Source: Leisingera sp. ANG1 (GTDB lineage: Bacteria; Pseudomonadota; Alphaproteobacteria; Rhodobacterales; Rhodobacteraceae). From it: a stretch of DNA of 64,000 bases. Positions 62,441 through 64,000 of the stretch are shown in pieces (position 1 is the stretch's first letter; every line of letters starts with the position of its first letter). The notes below the pieces were generated by a model, which was not told the origin of the DNA, did no database searches, and saw only the letters and a list, made by a program, of their open reading frames with translations. The stretch covers positions 62,001 through 126,000 of the forward strand of contig NZ_AFCF02000014.1 in NCBI RefSeq assembly GCF_000203975.2, given 5' to 3'. The position numbers and the translations under genes were made by a program.

Positions 62441-63166
62441 TCAGTTAGCGGCCTTCAATCCCTGAACCACATGCTCCATGCCCTCAAAAACGTCACGCTC
62501 CATCGCCAAAGCAGCCATTTCCGGGTCCTGCCGCCGCAGCGCATCAAGGATGTCCTTGTGGCGGTCCGGAAAGCTTTGAGTGCCAAGACGACCGCTAACC
62601 ACCCTCAGCGAAGGTCCGAAACGCAGCCACAGACGGTCGGCAATGTCGCTGAGAATCGGCGCGTTTGCGTGCGCGTACAGCGCTGTGTGAAAGCTGTAAT
62701 TCTGCACCAGATACCCTGCGACATCGCCGGTCGAGATCGCTTTGTCCAGCGCGTTATCGATAGTCACAAGCTCCTCGATATCTGTTGCACAGATCTGCAA
62801 AGTTGCCCGGCGTGCAAGCTCGCATTCTATTGTTTTTCTTGCGAAAATCAACTCTTCAAGTTCCTGCGGGCCAAGCAGAGGCACCGACACACGGCGGTTG
62901 CCCTGGAACATCAGAGCTCCGTCCGAGATCAGCCGCCGGATCGCCTCTCGTACCGGTGTCATGCCGGCCTCCAGCGCCTCGACCAAGCCTTGGATCGTTA
63001 CCGCCTGCCCGGGCACCAGCTCGCCGAACAGAACCTGTGCCCTCAGCTTCTGGTAAACGATCTCATGCGCAGGCAATTTTGCGGGGTTTTCCTGCGCCGC
63101 TGCGGGGGGCGAAGTGGTCTCTGTCACCTGGGGTTTTCCTCCTCGATTTTGGCCAGCTTGCACCAT
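62441..63166 (-). CDS. GntR family transcriptional regulator (FCD type), likely polyamine regulator
   Basis: 241 residues from ATG 63166; a GTG at 63127 with AGGAGG about 10 nt upstream is an alternative start. The N-terminal winged helix (IVYQKLRAQVLFGELVPGQA, EAGMTPVREAIRRLISDGAL, FQGNRRVSVPLLGPQ) covers about residues 35-105. The FCD ligand domain follows, with metal-type histidine residues in QNYSFHTALYAHAN and PDRHKDILDALRR. Lies between the aminotransferase and the divergent PotF-like gene, so it is the obvious candidate to control both. Confidence 0.9.
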   Translation of the reverse strand: MVQAGQNRGGKPQVTETTSPPAAAQENPAKLPAHEIVYQKLRAQVLFGELVPGQAVTIQGLVEALEAGMTPVREAIRRLISDGALMFQGNRRVSVPLLGPQELEELIFARKTIECELARRATLQICATDIEELVTIDNALDKAISTGDVAGYLVQNYSFHTALYAHANAPILSDIADRLWLRFGPSLRVVSGRLGTQSFPDRHKDILDALRRQDPEMAALAMERDVFEGMEHVVQGLKAAN

Positions 63167-63188
63167 CCTGAGCCAAGTGAAAACATAA

Positions 63189-64000
<812 letters not shown>

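Overview
The window looks like a high-GC chromosome segment of a Rhodobacteraceae bacterium of the Roseobacter group, close to Leisingera, Phaeobacter or Ruegeria. This rests on gene order (rsmB, a heparinase-like gene, purH; mutM, ubiE, ubiB; serA, serC and serB; IalB near rlmN), on Hint-domain and RTX proteins typical of that group, and on polyamine ABC operons. Genus is inference; no rRNA or tRNA gene is present to test it. Almost all of the window is ordinary core chromosome. I see no insertion sequence, prophage, integrase or CRISPR array.

Layout. 1-9.7 kb: purH (cut by the left edge), a heparinase II/III-like gene and rsmB on the minus strand; the SDH assembly factor sdhAF4; dapB, divergent from rbfA; a DUF2233 protein; rarD; dnaA; rpsT. 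9.9-14 kb: enoyl-CoA hydratase, mutM, ubiE, ubiB. 14.2-19.7 kb: a sensory island with a single-domain response regulator, a CheB/CheR/coiled-coil/PAS hybrid cut by an in-frame amber codon, a PAS-type histidine kinase and a convergent second receiver protein. 19.9-25.2 kb: thiolase, a cupin-type XRE regulator, cold-shock protein, a VOC protein, and the threonine-degradation pair kbl-tdh. 25.3-32.6 kb: a phosphatase, a small membrane protein, the serine pathway (serA, serC | serB), a TauE/SafE exporter, and an ArsR-SRPBCC-YciI trio.

32.6-45 kb: asparaginase, IalB, an LprI-like protein, rlmN, a serralysin-like RTX metalloprotease, a LOG protein, threonine dehydratase-like and GntR genes, dapD, hutF/hutD, and a glutamate-receptor-like channel with a non-canonical pore loop. 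45-56 kb: two adjacent Hint-domain proteins behind a CtrA-like site, dapE with two overlapping small genes, rnr, a DUF1801-GST pair, a WYL regulator and a lytic transglycosylase. 56-64 kb: a complete polyamine ABC transporter (potA, substrate-binding protein, potB, potC on the minus strand), a putrescine-type aminotransferase, a GntR regulator and the start of a second, PotF-like binding protein at the right edge.

Genes working together: serA/serC/serB give the whole phosphoglycerate-to-serine route; kbl/tdh turn threonine into glycine and acetyl-CoA; dapB, dapD and dapE are three steps of the succinylase lysine/DAP route, in separate transcription units; the polyamine genes at 56-64 kb combine uptake and transamination, probably under a GntR regulator whose candidate operator (core TGATCAAAT) appears before both the aminotransferase and the PotF-like gene. 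The most notable observations are the amber-split CheB/CheR hybrid, the channel with an altered selectivity filter, the intact/degenerate Hint pair, and several compact inverted or tandem repeats in promoters.
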